From Rotaria sp. Silwood1 (lineage: Eukaryota > Rotifera > Eurotatoria > Philodinida > Philodinidae), in assembly GCA_905250075.1 (NCBI GenBank), contig CAJNOP010000102.1, forward strand, positions 285,168-349,167: DNA of 64,000 nt, read 5' to 3'. The position numbers were made by a program, and so were the translations under genes. Below, piece after piece: positions 1 through 11,737 of this stretch (positions are counted from its first letter, which is position 1; each line of letters starts with the position of its first letter). The notes beneath the pieces were generated by a model. That model was not told the DNA's origin. It made no database searches and saw nothing but the letters and a program-made list of their open reading frames with translations.

Positions 1-3000
1 ATCAGACTTACGGATATGATTCGTCGGTTGCAAGCCATGAACAGGATCATCATGTTAATGACATGTATCGTAGTGGAGATGTGCGTCTTAAGGACATTTC
101 AGAAATTCGTTGCTTCCCATTGTCTCAATGGCTTACTGATGAATACAGACTGAACATTGTTTGGATTGGTTTGTTAAAACTAGCTGATTCGATCAAGACA
201 GCTGCAAGTAGTCATGGCAAAGAAGAACTCGAACGATTTCAACTGCTATTAGACTTTCTTCATTATATATCTGGCAAACATGCAATTCGATCAATTTATT
301 TGCAAATGTTAAACACTGTCTTGCAAGGACCTTCTCTATCACTGAAATCAGTCACATTTCCCCCATTTACTCAATATCATAACGTTCAACAAATTTCAGT
401 GATCATGAATGCGATTGATTTCGACTGGCACCATTCAGCAAGTGAACGTAGAACAATTATGGAAGAAATGAAACATTGTTTAGAGACAGGTCATACCTAC
501 AAAGATCATTGTCGTCTGGCAACTTCCGAAGAGAAACATCAAATAAAATTTTTTTTGAAATCTTGGCAATTGAATCGAAAACTTCAGACATTTCTAATCA
601 CCATTCAAAACCTAATCTGCTCTTTTGATCTTATTCCATGGAACACTCGAGTACCTGTTTATCCTCAAAAGTTTTTACAGAAAGCAATCGAAGATCATCA
701 TCAAATAGAAGTTAAATCAACGGAGAAAAAACTCGATTCACAGCTACTTCTCAATGCTCAGCAAAAATATTTTTATCCAAATTCGAACTCTTTTATTAAG
801 TCAACATTCATTCTTCAAAATCTTAGTCTACAAAAGCAGTTTCCAGCCGATATTTTCTCTTCTATCGACGATCAACATAATCATCTCAGTGAAATCGGCA
901 ATTATTTTAAGAATCACTTAGCGGAAAGTTGGAAACGACTACAATCTATTGAAACTTACCACAGAGAATATTCTTCCCAGAAAGAAATCACCGAAGTTCT
1001 TCAATCTTTTCAACAAGAATCAACTCAATTTTGGAAAGAATTAATTAAATCCATCACTACTGCCAATGAACAATTATTCCAAATAGGTTTGGTACCAAGA
1101 ACGACTCCAGCCATTCTCATATCTCTGTTTCAACAGATCTGGTTCAATGAAGAATATAAAAAACCTGTCAAGTCTCTCTTAACCAAAGATCAATGTACAC
1201 TTCTTGGGGGACTTATAGTCAATTGGATTGTGGAACAACAACTCGAGAGAGCTTTACATTTTGCTTATCACAATGAGCGAGAAGGATTCGAAAAAGAACT
1301 ATTGAATACCCCTCATATCAATTGGACACCATCGAAACATTTGCCATGGTTAATCTTCGAACTAGAAATGAACATAACAATTCGTGCAGTTCAAGTGGAT
1401 GTTGCTCGTCACATGATGCGACTCTCACTAGATGATGCTCAAGTAAGAAATATCGTTATGCAAATGAATATGGGTGAAGGAAAAACGTCCGTCATTATAC
1501 CCATGTTAGCACTTAGCTTATGTTCACCTTTATCAAGTTTGGTTCGTGTCATAGTTTTGAAATCATTATTTTACATGAATTATCAATCGTTAAGATTTAA
1601 ATTAGGAGGTTTATTGAATCGACGTATTTTTTCATTGGTTTGTCGTCGTGATATGGATTTTAACAAAGTTCAAATGAATCAAATTTTCGATCGACTTCAA
1701 CAAGGATTACGTCGTTGTGATATCATATTAGTTTCACCCGAAGCCATTCTTTCGTTCGATTTGTTAACGATCGATAAATGTCGACGACATGAATTTGACA
1801 CGGCTCGTTCAATGTTAATGGTACAACGATGGTTAAAAACATTTGTTCGAGATGTTTTAGATGAATCCGATGAAATTTTACATTGTAAATATCAATTAAT
1901 TTATACAGTTGGTGCTCAACAACAAGTAGACGGAGGTGTGGAACGCTGGAAATTTATTCAGTTGATTTTAAACTTAGTTAAAAAATTTGCTGCGGATATC
2001 GTACAAACTGATTCTGATGATATTTGCTATAAACCACCGAAACGTAAAAGTGCTTTTCCGGAATTTCGGTTATTATCAGATCGGCCATTTCCTAAATTAT
2101 CTGCAACAATTGCCAATGACTGGCTTAATCAGAAATCATATCGACAAATGGATAAACAGTGTATTTTATCGTTTATTTTCAATATGAAAACCTCAATTGA
2201 TGTTTTCGGCGATCGATTCCCATCGAATGATATTCAATCGTTTCTTATTCTTCGCGGTTTACTATCTGCCGAAGTCTTATTGGTTGCTTTGAAAAAACGG
2301 TATCGAGTTCAATATGGTGTCAATCTCCATTCGAGTTTTAATCGATTGATGGCTGTACCATTTCGAGCTAAGGACGTTCCTGCCGAAAGAACCGAATTCG
2401 GTCATCCAGATATTGCACTTCTCCTAACACAACTTTCGTACTACTACAGTGGTTTGAATGATTCGCAGATACTTCAATGCTTCAATCGTTTAAATGAAGA
2501 AGAACGAGACCCAGGATCGATCTATGCTGAATGGATTTCACAGGAAGATGAAAATGATGTTTCTCAAAGTATCACACAATGGAAAGGAATCAATCGGAAA
2601 GACGGTCAGCAAGAATTTCGTCAAATTTGCCTCATTCTACGCTACAATATGTTAGTGATCAATTATTTCTTGAACCACTTTGTCTTTCCTCGAGAAGCGA
2701 AACAATTTCCTCATAAATTGGTTTCCTCAGCTTGGGATTTATCTTCAGCCGTACGAACAAATATTGTTACCGGATTCAGTGGTACAAATGATACACAATT
2801 GCTATTACCCTTGCATATTCATCAATGTGATTTATATCAGTTGCAACAAACTGATGCCATTGTCGTTAATAATTTATTACAACCGGAAAATGAAAATTAT
2901 CAACATTTATCGGTCAATGCGATCTCAGAGACGATATTATCTGAAATTGTCAATTATGAACCAACAATCAACGTCATTCTCGATGTGGGTGCTCTATTTA

Positions 3001-4667
3001 TCGATGGTACAAATCGTAGCATTGCAATCCATTGGTTGAAACTATCGGATAAAGCTAAGATTGATTATGCGATTTATTTCGAATCCAATTGTATCGTTGT
3101 TTGTGATCGACAATTTCATCATCATTCCTTTCTAACATCACCTGCAAGCGAACGACTTGATCGTTGTGTTATTTATTTAGATGAAGTGCATACACGAGGA
3201 ACTGATTTCAAGTTTCCAAGTGGATTCAAAGCTGCAGTTACCTTAGGAAATGGTTTAACCAAGGATCGTTTTGTGCAAGCGTGTATGAGAATGCGTAAAC
3301 TAGGAGAAGGCCATTCATTGACATTTTGGAGTTCAGATGAAGTACATCGACAAATTATGTTGTTGAAGACAAATTTATTACAGTACAAACACAATGATTC
3401 TTGTCAGGTCAAAGATATTCTGCGTTGGGTATACGAGAATACACAACATGCTACTTGGGATGGATTGCATCACTGGGCAGTACAAAGTCTTAGTTATCAA
3501 CGGAAAGTCAACGCCTTTCGAAACATTCAGTGGACTGATCATCAGCAAATTTATACAGATCAAATGATGGAAGAGTTAGCGGAGAAATGTTTAGAACCGG
3601 AAATTCTTGAATTGAAACAAATGTATGGTGCACCTAGAGTATTACAAACCATATCAGAGATTTACACAATTCGCTATCAACATTCGATTATTCATGACTC
3701 CGAAGAGCTTCATCATGCTGTATTACAACGAATATATACGTATGGTGGATCGAAACAACGTCTGTCGCAATTTTTGGATGAAGAGCAACAAAGAGAATTA
3801 GAACAAGAGTTAGAACAAGAACGAGAACAAGAACACGAACAAAAGAGTTCTCGACCTGTTCGTCCATGCGAACCTATACTTCATGAAGAAATCAAAAGGC
3901 TATGTAATCCAGAGGACTCCATGCTGGACTTGGCCGAATTACCTTTGGTATTTTGTCCCTTAGCATATGCTTTCATCGATTCAACATTCTTTGAAGTATG
4001 TCAACCTAATAATTGGCAACCAAATTTTTGGATTTCGACAGAATTTCAACGAGTAATTGAAAACAAAGAAGAATCATTAGATCTATTTTTACGTCCTCCA
4101 CGTTGGATAGTAGTCTATCGAAATGAGCATATTATTTTTGTCAACGCTTTTGAAGCCAATTGGTTAATGGGACAATTGCACCATCTTTATCACCAGGAAG
4201 AATTACACGTACCCTCAATCACTACATTACGCTTATTACTACCACGTCTCAAGCGAAATCAATCAATCTTCGCCCATACACCAGCTCTGACGATTCCTCA
4301 TGATGCTATCGATTTCGTTTTACCCGTGGATTGGTTGGCTCAATTATTCGTCTTCAACGGTACAATTTATTTCGAAACTGTTGAGGAAGAAACAGCCTAT
4401 TGTCAATGTTTAGCTTTGTGTCTCAAACCTCGAACGACAATCGAAGAAGATGCCTTTGAAAACGGTTGGATTGCACTTGATGGATTTGTTCAAGAGCCGG
4501 AACATCGTTGCCATTTACAGATTGATCGAGCTCGATTCAATTCTAACCCTTTAGCATTCGTCAAAGAACTCCTTAAAAATCGAAACAATACGTATGCATC
4601 TGTAACTTCACATATTGGAAATATTATTTACAATTCTTTCAAATCTCTCACGCCTGAACAAGGCTAA
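1..4667 (+). CDS. DUF3638/DUF3645 helicase-like giant protein, 3' part (5' incomplete)
   Basis: The frame is open from position 3, so the gene starts upstream; the visible part is about 1,550 residues ending in TAA. Numbering from the Met at 63: residues ~460-480 carry a Walker-A-like GEGKTS inside the DUF3638 signature MQMNMGEGKTSVI; ~597 has VLDESDE, a Walker-B-like motif; ~1030-1080 has the DUF3645 block with LDEVHTRGTDFKFP and KDRFVQACMRMRKLG, which resemble motifs V and VI of SF2 helicases. An E/Q-rich coiled-coil stretch lies near 1240-1270. Automatic pipelines often label this family ubiquitinyl hydrolase, but I see no classical Cys/His protease triad, so an ATP-driven role is my inference. 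Family members are usually around 3,000 residues, so roughly half is missing here. No intron is visible in this part. Confidence 0.88.
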   Translation, partial: QTYGYDSSVASHEQDHHVNDMYRSGDVRLKDISEIRCFPLSQWLTDEYRLNIVWIGLLKLADSIKTAASSHGKEELERFQLLLDFLHYISGKHAIRSIYLQMLNTVLQGPSLSLKSVTFPPFTQYHNVQQISVIMNAIDFDWHHSASERRTIMEEMKHCLETGHTYKDHCRLATSEEKHQIKFFLKSWQLNRKLQTFLITIQNLICSFDLIPWNTRVPVYPQKFLQKAIEDHHQIEVKSTEKKLDSQLLLNAQQKYFYPNSNSFIKSTFILQNLSLQKQFPADIFSSIDDQHNHLSEIGNYFKNHLAESWKRLQSIETYHREYSSQKEITEVLQSFQQESTQFWKELIKSITTANEQLFQIGLVPRTTPAILISLFQQIWFNEEYKKPVKSLLTKDQCTLLGGLIVNWIVEQQLERALHFAYHNEREGFEKELLNTPHINWTPSKHLPWLIFELEMNITIRAVQVDVARHMMRLSLDDAQVRNIVMQMNMGEGKTSVIIPMLALSLCSPLSSLVRVIVLKSLFYMNYQSLRFKLGGLLNRRIFSLVCRRDMDFNKVQMNQIFDRLQQGLRRCDIILVSPEAILSFDLLTIDKCRRHEFDTARSMLMVQRWLKTFVRDVLDESDEILHCKYQLIYTVGAQQQVDGGVERWKFIQLILNLVKKFAADIVQTDSDDICYKPPKRKSAFPEFRLLSDRPFPKLSATIANDWLNQKSYRQMDKQCILSFIFNMKTSIDVFGDRFPSNDIQSFLILRGLLSAEVLLVALKKRYRVQYGVNLHSSFNRLMAVPFRAKDVPAERTEFGHPDIALLLTQLSYYYSGLNDSQILQCFNRLNEEERDPGSIYAEWISQEDENDVSQSITQWKGINRKDGQQEFRQICLILRYNMLVINYFLNHFVFPREAKQFPHKLVSSAWDLSSAVRTNIVTGFSGTNDTQLLLPLHIHQCDLYQLQQTDAIVVNNLLQPENENYQHLSVNAISETILSEIVNYEPTINVILDVGALFIDGTNRSIAIHWLKLSDKAKIDYAIYFESNCIVVCDRQFHHHSFLTSPASERLDRCVIYLDEVHTRGTDFKFPSGFKAAVTLGNGLTKDRFVQACMRMRKLGEGHSLTFWSSDEVHRQIMLLKTNLLQYKHNDSCQVKDILRWVYENTQHATWDGLHHWAVQSLSYQRKVNAFRNIQWTDHQQIYTDQMMEELAEKCLEPEILELKQMYGAPRVLQTISEIYTIRYQHSIIHDSEELHHAVLQRIYTYGGSKQRLSQFLDEEQQRELEQELEQEREQEHEQKSSRPVRPCEPILHEEIKRLCNPEDSMLDLAELPLVFCPLAYAFIDSTFFEVCQPNNWQPNFWISTEFQRVIENKEESLDLFLRPPRWIVVYRNEHIIFVNAFEANWLMGQLHHLYHQEELHVPSITTLRLLLPRLKRNQSIFAHTPALTIPHDAIDFVLPVDWLAQLFVFNGTIYFETVEEETAYCQCLALCLKPRTTIEEDAFENGWIALDGFVQEPEHRCHLQIDRARFNSNPLAFVKELLKNRNNTYASVTSHIGNIIYNSFKSLTPEQG

Positions 4668-5208
4668 CTGTACTCATTCATTTTTCGATGGATGCTCAAA
4701 TTATTAATGGTCTAAAATCAGATCTTGTAATGACTTTTTTTTTCTTTACATAATTTAGGTCTATAATTGTTAAAAGAGTTTCGAAATAAAAACTGCATTC
4801 ATCACAGGACGGAAAAGTCTTCCGACAACTACTAACTAGTCAAACGTGAAAGCCCAAAAAATCCATGTGGTTGCAAAAATTTTTTCATGCTCTCATATTT
4901 ATATATGAACAAGTAGGCTGTCGAAATTTTCATGTTAATATGCAAGACAACACTGTCTGCGTAGACATGCATTGTAATACATTTCCATGTTTATGCAAGA
5001 GGTATAGTTCACATGACCATGCCAAACTAATGATCACACGTAAGTACATGATTATTGGAATTCTACAAAAACTCGCATGTACAAGCAAGTAGATCATTTC
5101 AAGGCCAACTAACATCACAGTGAGCTTGCATTAGAGGTATTAATGTGCATGATTAGTAATGTATTTCAGTGAAACTCCATGGCCGCTTTGTTGAAAACGG
5201 AGAAAGCA
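4668..5208. other. 3' flank of the DUF3638 gene; AATAAA at 4785-4790
   Basis: A canonical AATAAA lies about 118 bp after the stop codon and is a plausible polyadenylation signal. The rest is AT-rich with no convincing coding sequence; short open frames at 4865-5118 on both strands look random. Confidence 0.4.
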
Positions 5209-6110
5209 TCATCGTACTGTTACCTCACAATGTAAATTAAGGCTAACTACAACCAATACCATAATATTTGGGTCCGTGGATGATAAATATTTGACTCGGA
5301 TATTCACAGGATTTTGATGATGAGTAAGTGCATCGGAATAAGTTTCTTGATTGGCAAGACTGAAATCAATCAAATTGTAAGTATTGGCAAGATCAGAGTG
5401 ATTCAGTGGAAGCGAAATCGCTTGATTTTGCAAATATTTGTTGAATGCAATCAATGTATCATCGTATTGACATAAGAACAAGTGGGTGAGGTCCATTTCT
5501 TTCCAATCAGTAGCAATTTTTGAATCTGTGGACGATAGACAATGCTGCCAAATATCTCGAGGGTTTTGATAATTAATTAATGCATCTGAATAGTTGCTTA
5601 TATCTTTGAGAAGATTTGCGATACCTTCATAAATGTTTACTAGGTCTTGATGGTCGAGTGTTAAAGAATTTATTTGAATTATCCAACAGTATCGAAATCT
5701 GAATAAAGCTTCATCATACTCTCTGCGCTCTTGATGTCTTAAATTTTGTGCTCAAGATATCGTAGCGATGTTCTCTAAAAGATTTATAGCAGAATTTTTG
5801 GAAAATTTGTTCAATTCTTTTTTTTTTTTTATCAAGCCTTTGCCATGCTCGAATGTGGTTAATGCATCATTATAGTTGTTTTGCTCTGTATATACGCTCG
5901 CAATAGAGACCAGACAATATAATCTGAGAGAATGTGTGTCCAACGTATTGAGCAGCAATTTCATAACTTTGTCGCAAATTTTGTACAGTTTCAGGTTAAT
6001 TGCGTTGTCGATGATGGCAATTTTCTAGAATTAAATATACCAATCCTAAATCAGAATGTTGAACTGAAAGATGTTCTGTTAGAATATTAAAATATTCGCG
6101 GATTGCAGAT
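5209..6110 (-). pseudogene. Decayed tetratricopeptide-repeat gene fragment
   Basis: On the minus strand, pieces in different frames match the tetratricopeptide pattern typical of bdelloid TPR proteins: LPLNHSDLANTYNLIDFSLA followed by YSDALTHHQNPVNIRV (about 5250-5420), IASVYTEQNNYNDALTTFEH (about 5840-5920) and EHLSVQHSDLGLVYLILEN (about 6015-6075). The normal repeat reads roughly LPPNHPDLATTYNNIG..Y..G.Y..AL. The frame changes several times and there are stops, for instance near 5755 where an A/T run interrupts it. In bdelloids such repeats often follow an ADP-ribosyltransferase domain, as in the other dead copy at 25-26.5 kb, but no enzyme domain is visible here. It is a remnant, not a working gene. 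Confidence 0.6.
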
Positions 6111-8452
6111 GATCTTGAAAACTGTTCAAAAATTGCCTTTCCCTAAATTTTTATTTTAAACTCACCTCAGGATAGAAAATGAAGATTGAGCTTTTGGCAT
6201 TTGAGTTCAATCAAGTTCAAAACAACTCGGTGTGATAAAGTTTGGCATTAAAACTCAAACTTGAAATTAAATTTAGTAATGTCAAGAGAAATGTCTTTGT
6301 AATTGTTTTATCAGATCAGCTCTTATTTTAGCTCATACATTCTCGATCTTTATTTTTCATTAATCTTTAGATTACGCCAAATGTCGATTTAATCTTTCAA
6401 ATGCTAGCGAAATCATTGCTCTATGCTTCATAGAGAAGACTGAAATCCACACCTTCTCATCGGATATAAAAGTTCATTTGACGAGCACTGTAATTATTCA
6501 TATTTCGATTTGCAATTGTACAGAAGCATCCAAACAACAGTGTTCAGTGTACACGTCACGTTACTTGTGGTCGTTTAGTATAGGTTTAACATGATCACAT
6601 CCTTTTAGTAGAGACTTCGCGATATTCACGTCTCGTTACTTGTTATATATACAGCAAAAGCCTTTATCGGCCGTAATAAATATAAATGTAAGTCAATATT
6701 GAGCTGATTGTATATGTAAAGTAAGAAAGAGAAGACAAGTGAATATTTGAGGAGAAAAAAACAACAGGAAAATTAGATGATGACGCTATTGATCTACCAA
6801 CAGGTAGAATACAATAAATGAGTGCAGCTAATCACATTTATTATCGTATCCAGTTTTCTTTCACAGACTAAACACTCGTCATATCACGATGACTTGGAAT
6901 AAAGATGATTTCTGTAAATTACATACACACTATACGGTAGTATAGTTTTCAAAATTTTTGTACGAAATAAGTAGGTCTAAAAACTGAGACTGAAAAATTC
7001 CTTGAAACATCCGTTTATCAAAACATATTTTATCAATCATGAGAAGCATAAAGGTTTTGCTATCACAGAAATTCTCAAAGGAACTTTATGAGAAGTTTAG
7101 AAATGGTATCAAATGAACTTGCCGTATTATTAATGCTTTTTAATCAATTACTGTATGATAGTTCATCCTTGATAAGGCTCGTGATTCAGCATTTAAAGTA
7201 TTCTAGATAAAAATATGATAAAATAACATAAATAATATGAGATTACAATACTTATGAGACATTTATGATGGATAAAAAGAAATGTTTCTCGCATCCTTCA
7301 AGTAGGTCATTAAAATCAAAAAGAAAAGATTTACATACATGCGCATACTATGTCACTCCTATTTGGACGTTCTTAAAAATTAGAATAAATGACGCTGATA
7401 TTTGTTTTTCAAAATCAATTCTGCATAGTTGAATTATCGATGTAAGTCTGTTTTCAAATAGCACTGTCACTTCATTTTATTTTCTATTAAATCTTTCTAC
7501 TTTCGATTCGATTCTTTTAAACAAGAAATTGGTTTCTTTTGTATCTCAATTTGTGTACTAAATCATGAAGAAAAATAGCATAGTTTGTGCTTACTTTATT
7601 TTACTGAATCACCATACTAACAAGATTAAAAGCTGGTACATGATGGCATGATAATAGTAAATCTTTTGATGAAAATTTTGAATAAAAATCATCAAAATGA
7701 GCATATGAATATGATATAGAATACTTTATAAATGATTGGACGTGCATAGACAATTGTAATTATTATGGCTGTGCTTACCAACAAGTTACATATACAATGA
7801 TAAGCTGTAGTACGACAGTATTAAAGTAAAATTTACAATATGTTGAAGTCGAAAACTTGACTTACTTTTCATAATTGTGTCAATAAACGATATTATATTG
7901 ATTCAGGAGCTGTTTCATCATCCAAATAGCAGAGATATGTGACTATACCGAGACGAAGAAAAGTTGAGAGTAATTTTTGTTTTTGATATGTCGCTTTTAC
8001 TATTGATGCAAGAGTCTCATTTCGAACACCGTTCGAACGAGCAGATATTTTTAAATATCACTATATATACAAATAATTAATACAGAAAACTGCTCAAGTT
8101 TTATAGAAAATTTTTTTTTCTCACCTTTAAGTGTTGTTTTCGAGTCATCGCAGAAGACATCACAAGTTTGAAAGTTTAAGCTTACTGCTGTACCGACCAT
8201 AGTTGCAAAGTTCCAAATACAAAAGACTAGCTATCCAATAGCTATCTGACTTCGACTCAAAAGACGCATTGATTGAAGCTAATATACCAATAGAACGAAG
8301 TTTTCTTTGCCATCAGTTAACTGCGATCAAAATTGAAAACGGAATTTGTTCGAGAATATTCCTTGTTCTCCTTGTTATTAAGAGTTTCAATTTTCGAGTT
8401 AGATATGCCACTATATACAGTTAAGTTTCTCCAACAAAATGACACATCGCTC

Positions 8453-8489
<37 letters not shown>

Positions 8490-9523
8490 ACTTTTTCTTC
8501 TGGAGTTATGAATTTTTTTAGACCGATTACGGAAAATTGTATTTTATCACCATTCAATTTGCTAAGATTCTCCACATGTGTTTTGAACAGTGAAAACTTA
8601 TCGAAACATAAATTCATATAGAGAAATGGTTTTTCTTCAAAATGAGATATTGCTGAGCTATATGTGATATTTCAGGCTAAACATTAGAAGCTTTTTTCTT
8701 TTCTTCTTTCTTACATTCTAATCGTTTTTTTTCCATTCTTGGTATTCAATATTTTGAATTTTAATTCGCTATTTTATGTAATCAAAATCTAAGTTTGGTC
8801 TTTAAGTGTAGCCAACACTTTTCACTGGGATATATCGAAGTTCGATTTTCCATTTTCATTATAAAGAAAAAGAAAACAATGTCGAGTTTTCGAAAATTCA
8901 ATTTTTCATCTTCAACGTCTTCACACAGTAACAGTTCGAGATACAGAAAATGATTTATTTGACTTTGTTAAAAGATCACAGATGATTATTTTGTATCCCA
9001 GCATTCTTTTAAAGGTTCAAAAAGTATTCTTGTGTTTTAAATAGTTTTATTTATCAAACCGATGTTTTGGTTGTAGCAGATTATTTGCCATAGAAGATCT
9101 ACTTTATTGTATTTATTAATGTGAGAGCCTCACCAAGTAGTTGGTGCCATTTCATCTCATATTCTACTGATAAATAGAACACGTAGGTGCAACAAATAAT
9201 TCAATAGGATTCCAACCCAGACAAGTAAACGAAGAAACCAATGTATAAACTAGTTTATAAAGTTTAATTGTTTAACGCATGATCACCCTTTAAACATGGT
9301 TTCTGGGCTATATCAAACAGTTTTAACAGTTTGGATGGATGCAGTTGTGATTGTTGCGGTAGTTCTCTATTTAGCCACACTCACACCCTCGTAAGTGGTA
9401 TGTTAGTTATTATTAAAAGGCGTCACAAAGACTTGGAGATGATTATTGCTTGATCTTGTGACGAACTGAGAAAATTATAACAACCATATTCATGTTCATG
9501 TGAAATAGATCAATCAGGGTATC
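6111..9523. other. AT-rich intergenic stretch without a recognisable gene
   Basis: I read both strands and found no open frame with a family signature. A (CT)17 microsatellite is annotated separately. The rest is low-complexity AT-rich sequence. Confidence 0.5.
8455..8488. repeat. (CT)17 dinucleotide microsatellite
   Basis: A perfect run of 17 CT units. It creates spurious Ser-Leu and Arg-Glu open frames on the two strands, which should not be called genes. Confidence 0.95.
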
Positions 9524-10349
9524 AGTAAATTACGCCCTAATCCACTCTAAAATATTCTTACTCAAATCTCAAAAAGAAACTAATTTTTGACAAGAAAACA
9601 ACTATGAAAGTAACTCTTCAATATATCTGAACATATTCAACCTATGATTATGTCTCTCACTGTTTTTCAATGAGTCCTACGTCCTCTTTTTTCAGAACTA
9701 TTTTTCTATACATACATATATAATTAAAAAAATGAATTTTATACATGCGCAACAGAATGAGTCATATTTCTTTCACAATTGCCTTTTTTTTCTGGTTTTT
9801 ATTTCGAAATTGCTATTGTTCACAGCCACAACGCTCTGTTACAGATATAAGTAAAACTTTTAACATCGTTTCATGTATTAAACGATATAAATCGCACAGT
9901 ATGATATGCAACAAACAAGGATAAATTTTCATTCATATTTCTGTACTAGTAATACACTTTTCATGTGTAACAGAACAAAGAAATTAATTTCAAAAACAGA
10001 ACAAAAAATAATAATAAAAGAAATATGACTTATTCTATTGTGCATATATAAAATTCATTTCTTTAGTTATATATGTATGCATGGAAAAATAGTTCTGAAA
10101 AAAAAGAGTACGAAGGACTCATTAAATAACAACGAGCAACATAACCATATGTTGAATATGTTCAGATGTATCGAAGAGTTACTTTCATAGTTGTTTTCAT
10201 GTCAAAAATTAGTTTCTTTTTGAGTTTTGAGTAGAGATGACTTACAATGGCTTGAATTGGGGTCTCATGAATGTAGAATGCAAAACTCTATCAATTGATA
10301 TTAATTTCGAGCTAAATGGCAGCTAGAGTGAGTTAGAGCGTATTTTAAT
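9524..10349. mobile_element. Foldback element with long imperfect inverted arms
   Basis: The left arm (9524 to ~9780, weaker to ~9840) is the inverse of the right arm (~10020-10349). For example 9566-9612 and 10183-10229 share CAAAAAGAAACTAATTTTTG and AACAACTATGAAAGTAACTC in opposite orientation. The right arm ends with about 100 bp (about 10245-10349) that also occurs as the terminal sequence of the element at 21282-22210; the left arm has lost most of that part but keeps the outermost TTACGCCCTAATCCACTCTA-like end. No transposase is encoded. No clear target-site duplication is visible. It is a non-autonomous foldback or MITE-type element. Confidence 0.75.
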
Positions 10350-10406
10350 TAATACCAGATCCATCATGTTTCTAATTTTTTTCCAACAGAGATAGTGCTG
10401 AAGACT

Positions 10407-10970
10407 TTTTGTCTGATGAAGAACCCATTCAAGATGTCCTATCGTTTTCAACTCATATTTAGGGGACTATATGAAGCACGAAAAAGCATAGTTCTACCGT
10501 AAAAGGGTTCGTGCCCATGCGCCTTTTGCAGAAAGTAATGCCCATTTTATTACGGTTTTGGCGATGCTCACGGCTTTTTTGAAAAATTCGAATGAGTGAG
10601 CTTTAGGCTGAAATTTTGTCAGCAATCAGCTCTAATATCTGTATATTTCGACAAGTAGTACGTTTTTTGGCTACTGAATATCTTGGAGACAGAACACATT
10701 GTTTCAGTTGAAAATATCAGATCATTCTTATAGGTATTAAAGCTGATAACAGATAAAATTTTAGCTCGAAATTCGCTCATTCGAAGTTTTCAAGAAAAAG
10801 CCTAAGCATCAGCCAAAGTCATAGTAAAATAGACATTGCTTTCGGTAGAAAGCACATGGTCGCGAACTTTTTAAGGACAGAAGTATTCTGTTTTGATACT
10901 TCATATAACCCTTAAAATACGAGTTCTAAATGATATGACATTTTGACGGATTATCTCCTGAGACATTTTG
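10407..10970. repeat. Second, unrelated foldback palindrome
   Basis: The 564 bp block is an imperfect palindrome with arms of about 240 bp and a loop near 10650-10730. Matching inverse pieces include GAATGAGTGAGCTTTAGGCT (left) against the inverse of 10766-10787, and CTCATATTTAGGGGACTATA (left) against the inverse of the right arm near 10899-10926. Divergence between the arms is considerable, so it is old. It has no coding capacity and shares no sequence with the neighbouring element at 9524. A clear target-site duplication was not found. Confidence 0.65.
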
Positions 10971-11077
10971 TTCGTGTATTTTGTTTTATTCTACTTAGTT
11001 GATGTTATTCCTAGATTTAAAATAGGCCGAAGAAAGAAAAACGACAACACACATTTTGGTGTCACTTGTTTAGAACC

Positions 11078-11737
11078 ATGTTCTGTTTATTTGTACAAAA
11101 TATAATGCATTCAATTAAAATTAACTGGAAATTTCACGTTAATACTTTATTTTATCTTATGAGTTCATTTCTTTTTGTCTTGGGTTCAATCATTTTCCTT
11201 CCTCACTTTTCAAGAATCGAGACACTCTACAAAGCTGCTGTATTGAACTATTTCTTTGGTTCGGTTTTTATGTTTTTCGGCTCAATGCAGGAACTAATTA
11301 CCGATTTTCAAAGAATTTCTTTTAATAATAATTGCTCACTTCCTACTGCGACTAAACCAGACGATATAGACTTAGCAGTGTCACTCTGTCGCAATACACT
11401 CGGAATCGTTAATGGTCTCTTATTTTCGATTGGTTCAATGGCGTTTTGGCCTACATTTGGTGCGTCTGGTTTCACACTCGGAAACTGGATGTTTATCTGT
11501 GGTTCAAGCCTAGGCGCAGTGAGTAGTATATGGCTTTTGATTCGATTACAAATGAAATCTGCAAGTTTTACAATAATGAAGCTATTAAATTTCCTATCAT
11601 TACTTGGTTATTGTGGATTCCTGATTGGTATTGCACTTTTTCTAGCTAGTGACCATTATAAAATCGAAGGTAGTGTTGCTTTTCTGGCGGGATCAATTGC
11701 ATTTTTACTATCATCAATTCTTATATATATTTCGTAA
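11078..11737 (+). CDS. Six-pass membrane protein, YrhK-like
   Basis: A 219-residue intronless frame. The first in-frame ATG is at 11078 (a TTG at 11066 is not a credible eukaryotic start); the second Met, at 11105, is an alternative. Six hydrophobic segments are visible in two groups of three with Gly-Ser rich helices, e.g. FLFVLGSIIFLP, FFGSVFMFFGSMQELI, LGNWMFICGSSLGAVSSIW and VAFLAGSIAFLLSSILIYIS. The repeated pattern of a GS(I/M)xFxP helix followed by N(W/Y)xFxxGS resembles the YrhK domain found in bacterial and some eukaryotic membrane proteins; the function is unknown. The gene sits alone between foldback repeats and a long gene-free stretch. Its family name is a moderate call; its being a membrane protein is firm. 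Confidence 0.75.
   Translation: MFCLFVQNIMHSIKINWKFHVNTLFYLMSSFLFVLGSIIFLPHFSRIETLYKAAVLNYFFGSVFMFFGSMQELITDFQRISFNNNCSLPTATKPDDIDLAVSLCRNTLGIVNGLLFSIGSMAFWPTFGASGFTLGNWMFICGSSLGAVSSIWLLIRLQMKSASFTIMKLLNFLSLLGYCGFLIGIALFLASDHYKIEGSVAFLAGSIAFLLSSILIYIS

Noticed and set aside
8333..8621. Open frames of Ser-Leu and Arg-Glu repeats
   Set aside because: They only translate the (CT)17 microsatellite and its flanks.
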